Below, one piece after another: positions 62,653-64,000 of a stretch of DNA of 64,000 bases (positions within the stretch are counted from its first letter, which is position 1; the number at the start of each line of letters is the position of its first letter). The position numbers and the translations under genes were made by a program. A model generated the notes under the pieces. It was not told the origin of the DNA, searched no databases, and worked only from the letters and a program-made list of their open reading frames with translations. The DNA is from Clostridia bacterium (lineage in GTDB: Bacteria > Bacillota > Clostridia > RGIG6154): the NCBI GenBank assembly GCA_017626145.1, contig JAGAJK010000087.1, positions 16,430 to 80,429 on the forward strand, written 5' to 3'.

Positions 62653-63999
62653 TCAAACGCAGCCCTGAGCCTTCATAGCTTCAGCAACCTTTATAAAGCC
62701 TGCGATGTTAGCGCCTGCAACAAGGTCATCACCAAGACCGTATTCGTTAGCTGCTTTAACTGAGCTTGAGAAGATGTTCTTCATAATAGTCTTAAGCTTT
62801 TCGTCAACTTCTTCAGCAGACCAACCGTAACGCATTGAGTTCTGGCTCATTTCAAGACCTGAAACAGCAACACCGCCTGCATTAACTGCCTTTGAAGGAG
62901 CAACGATAACGCCGTTGTTCTTAAGATATGCAACAGCTTCGTTAGTTGTTGGCATATTTGAAACTTCTACATAATACTTGATGCCGTTAGCAACAATCTT
63001 TTCAGCTTCAGCCATACCAACTTCGTTCTGAGTTGCGCAAGGCATAATGATATCAGCCTTAACGCCCCATGGCTTTTCACCTGCAAAGAACGGAACGCCG
63101 AACTTGTCAGCATAATCCTGAACTCTGTTGCGGCATGAAGCACGCATTTCGAGCATATAGTTAATCTTTTCTTCTGTGTTGATACCGTCTTCATCGTAGA
63201 TATATCCGTCAGGACCTGAAATTGTAACAACCTTACCGCCAAGCTCTGTAACCTTCTTAACAGTACCCCATGCAACGTTACCGAAGCCTGAAATAGCAAA
63301 AGTCTTACCCTTAATATCATCACCGAAGTGGTTAAGCATTTCAACTGTGTAGTAAACAGCACCATAACCTGTAGCTTCAGGACGGATTAATGAACCGCCG
63401 TATGTAATACCCTTACCTGTTAAAACACCTGTGAATTCGTTCTTTAATCTCTTATACTGACCGAACATATAACCGATTTCTCTTGCACCTACGCCGATAT
63501 CACCTGCAGGAACGTCTAAATCCGGACCGATATGTCTGTAAAGCTCTGTCATAAAGCTCTGGCAGAAACGCATAACTTCACCATCAGACTTACCCTGTGG
63601 GTTAAAGTCTGAACCACCTTTACCACCGCCCATAGGAAGTGATGTAAGGCTGTTTTTGAATGTCTGTTCAAAGCCTAAGAACTTAATAATACCTGCATAT
63701 ACATTAGGAGCGAATCTAAGGCCGCCCTTATATGGTCCGATAGCTGAGTTAAACTGAACTCTGAAGCCTCTGTTAACCTGAACCTTACCATTGTCATCAA
63801 CCCAAGGAACACGGAAGGTAATCTGTCTTTCAGGTTCAACCATTCTTTCAATTACACCTGCTTCAACTAAGTCAGGTCTCTTCTCGATAACAGGTTCAAT
63901 GCTTTCGAAAACTTCTGTAACTGTCTGAATAAATTCAGGTTCGTTAGCATTACGAGTTTTAACTGTTTCGAGAACTTCGTTTAAATACTGATTTTTCAT
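62653..63999 (-). CDS. gdhA: NADP-type glutamate dehydrogenase
   Basis: The 448-residue enzyme fixes ammonia onto 2-oxoglutarate. It is complete: the ATG is at 63997-63999, one base from the window end, and its ribosome site is outside. The catalytic block GPYKGGLRFAP, the GGGKGGSDFNPQGKSDGEV loop and the nucleotide-binding GFGNVAWGTVKKV are present. Size and the PERQITFRVPWVDDNG segment fit the hexameric small NADP form. Confidence 0.97.
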   Translation of the reverse strand: MKNQYLNEVLETVKTRNANEPEFIQTVTEVFESIEPVIEKRPDLVEAGVIERMVEPERQITFRVPWVDDNGKVQVNRGFRVQFNSAIGPYKGGLRFAPNVYAGIIKFLGFEQTFKNSLTSLPMGGGKGGSDFNPQGKSDGEVMRFCQSFMTELYRHIGPDLDVPAGDIGVGAREIGYMFGQYKRLKNEFTGVLTGKGITYGGSLIRPEATGYGAVYYTVEMLNHFGDDIKGKTFAISGFGNVAWGTVKKVTELGGKVVTISGPDGYIYDEDGINTEEKINYMLEMRASCRNRVQDYADKFGVPFFAGEKPWGVKADIIMPCATQNEVGMAEAEKIVANGIKYYVEVSNMPTTNEAVAYLKNNGVIVAPSKAVNAGGVAVSGLEMSQNSMRYGWSAEEVDEKLKTIMKNIFSSSVKAANEYGLGDDLVAGANIAGFIKVAEAMKAQGCV

Positions 64000-64000
64000 G

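Overview
The window is chromosomal DNA of a low-GC, single-membrane Clostridia-type bacterium (Bacillota). This rests on AGGAGG-type ribosome binding sites, many textbook TTGACA-17-TATAAT promoters, lipoprotein solute-binding proteins with LplB/LplC-type permeases, S-layer homology (SLH) proteins, a dockerin protein, a ZTP riboswitch and NiaR control of NAD synthesis. Species cannot be read from the sequence. I found no phage, transposase, CRISPR, rRNA or tRNA genes.

1-14.0 kb (mostly minus strand): a three-gene unit (condensation/E2-like acyltransferase, acyl-CoA synthetase, sialate-esterase-like SGNH hydrolase), then a sugar-acid operon (UxuA-like mannonate dehydratase, cupin, SDR dehydrogenase, RraA-family protein, lactonase propeller, GH38-like protein) with a divergent AraC regulator, then a unit with a small membrane protein, a PflX-like radical SAM protein and MgtC. 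14.0-16.0 kb: a small secreted dockerin protein with two tandem promoters, followed by a perfect 39-bp palindrome and an aldo/keto reductase.

16.0-22.2 kb: a purine and one-carbon operon (purO, glyA, guaB, fhs) behind a ZTP riboswitch with an intrinsic terminator, and convergent folD. The IMP dehydrogenase closely resembles the Tritrichomonas foetus enzyme and keeps its residue numbering at the catalytic Cys319 and Arg418-Tyr419. 22.1-34.3 kb: housekeeping genes (YgiQ radical SAM, lepA, hemW, YesL-like protein, then ddl-murI-DUF1934-SLH protein-S41 protease-manA as one operon).

34.3-52.6 kb: the most striking block, an apparent 18-kb surface operon. Two sugar permeases are followed by three tandem paralogous solute-binding lipoproteins, an Ig/lectin-like secreted protein, a 1234-residue beta-helix protein and two large SLH proteins, ending at one strong terminator. 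Four copies of a related GCCTTG...CAAGGC hairpin follow the second permease and each binding protein. No transporter ATPase is encoded here. I infer a surface machine that binds, processes and imports a complex glycan.

52.6-57.2 kb: rubrerythrin, a 162-bp multi-hairpin element of unknown nature, and the NAD cluster niaR-nadC-nadB facing nadA, with a palindromic NiaR-type operator over the nadB -35 box. 57.2-61.6 kb: a glycan-degradation operon (GH43/130-like propeller, CE7 acetyl esterase, six-hairpin glycosidase) divergent from an AraC regulator with overlapping promoters. 61.6-64.0 kb: asnA and gdhA, nitrogen assimilation.
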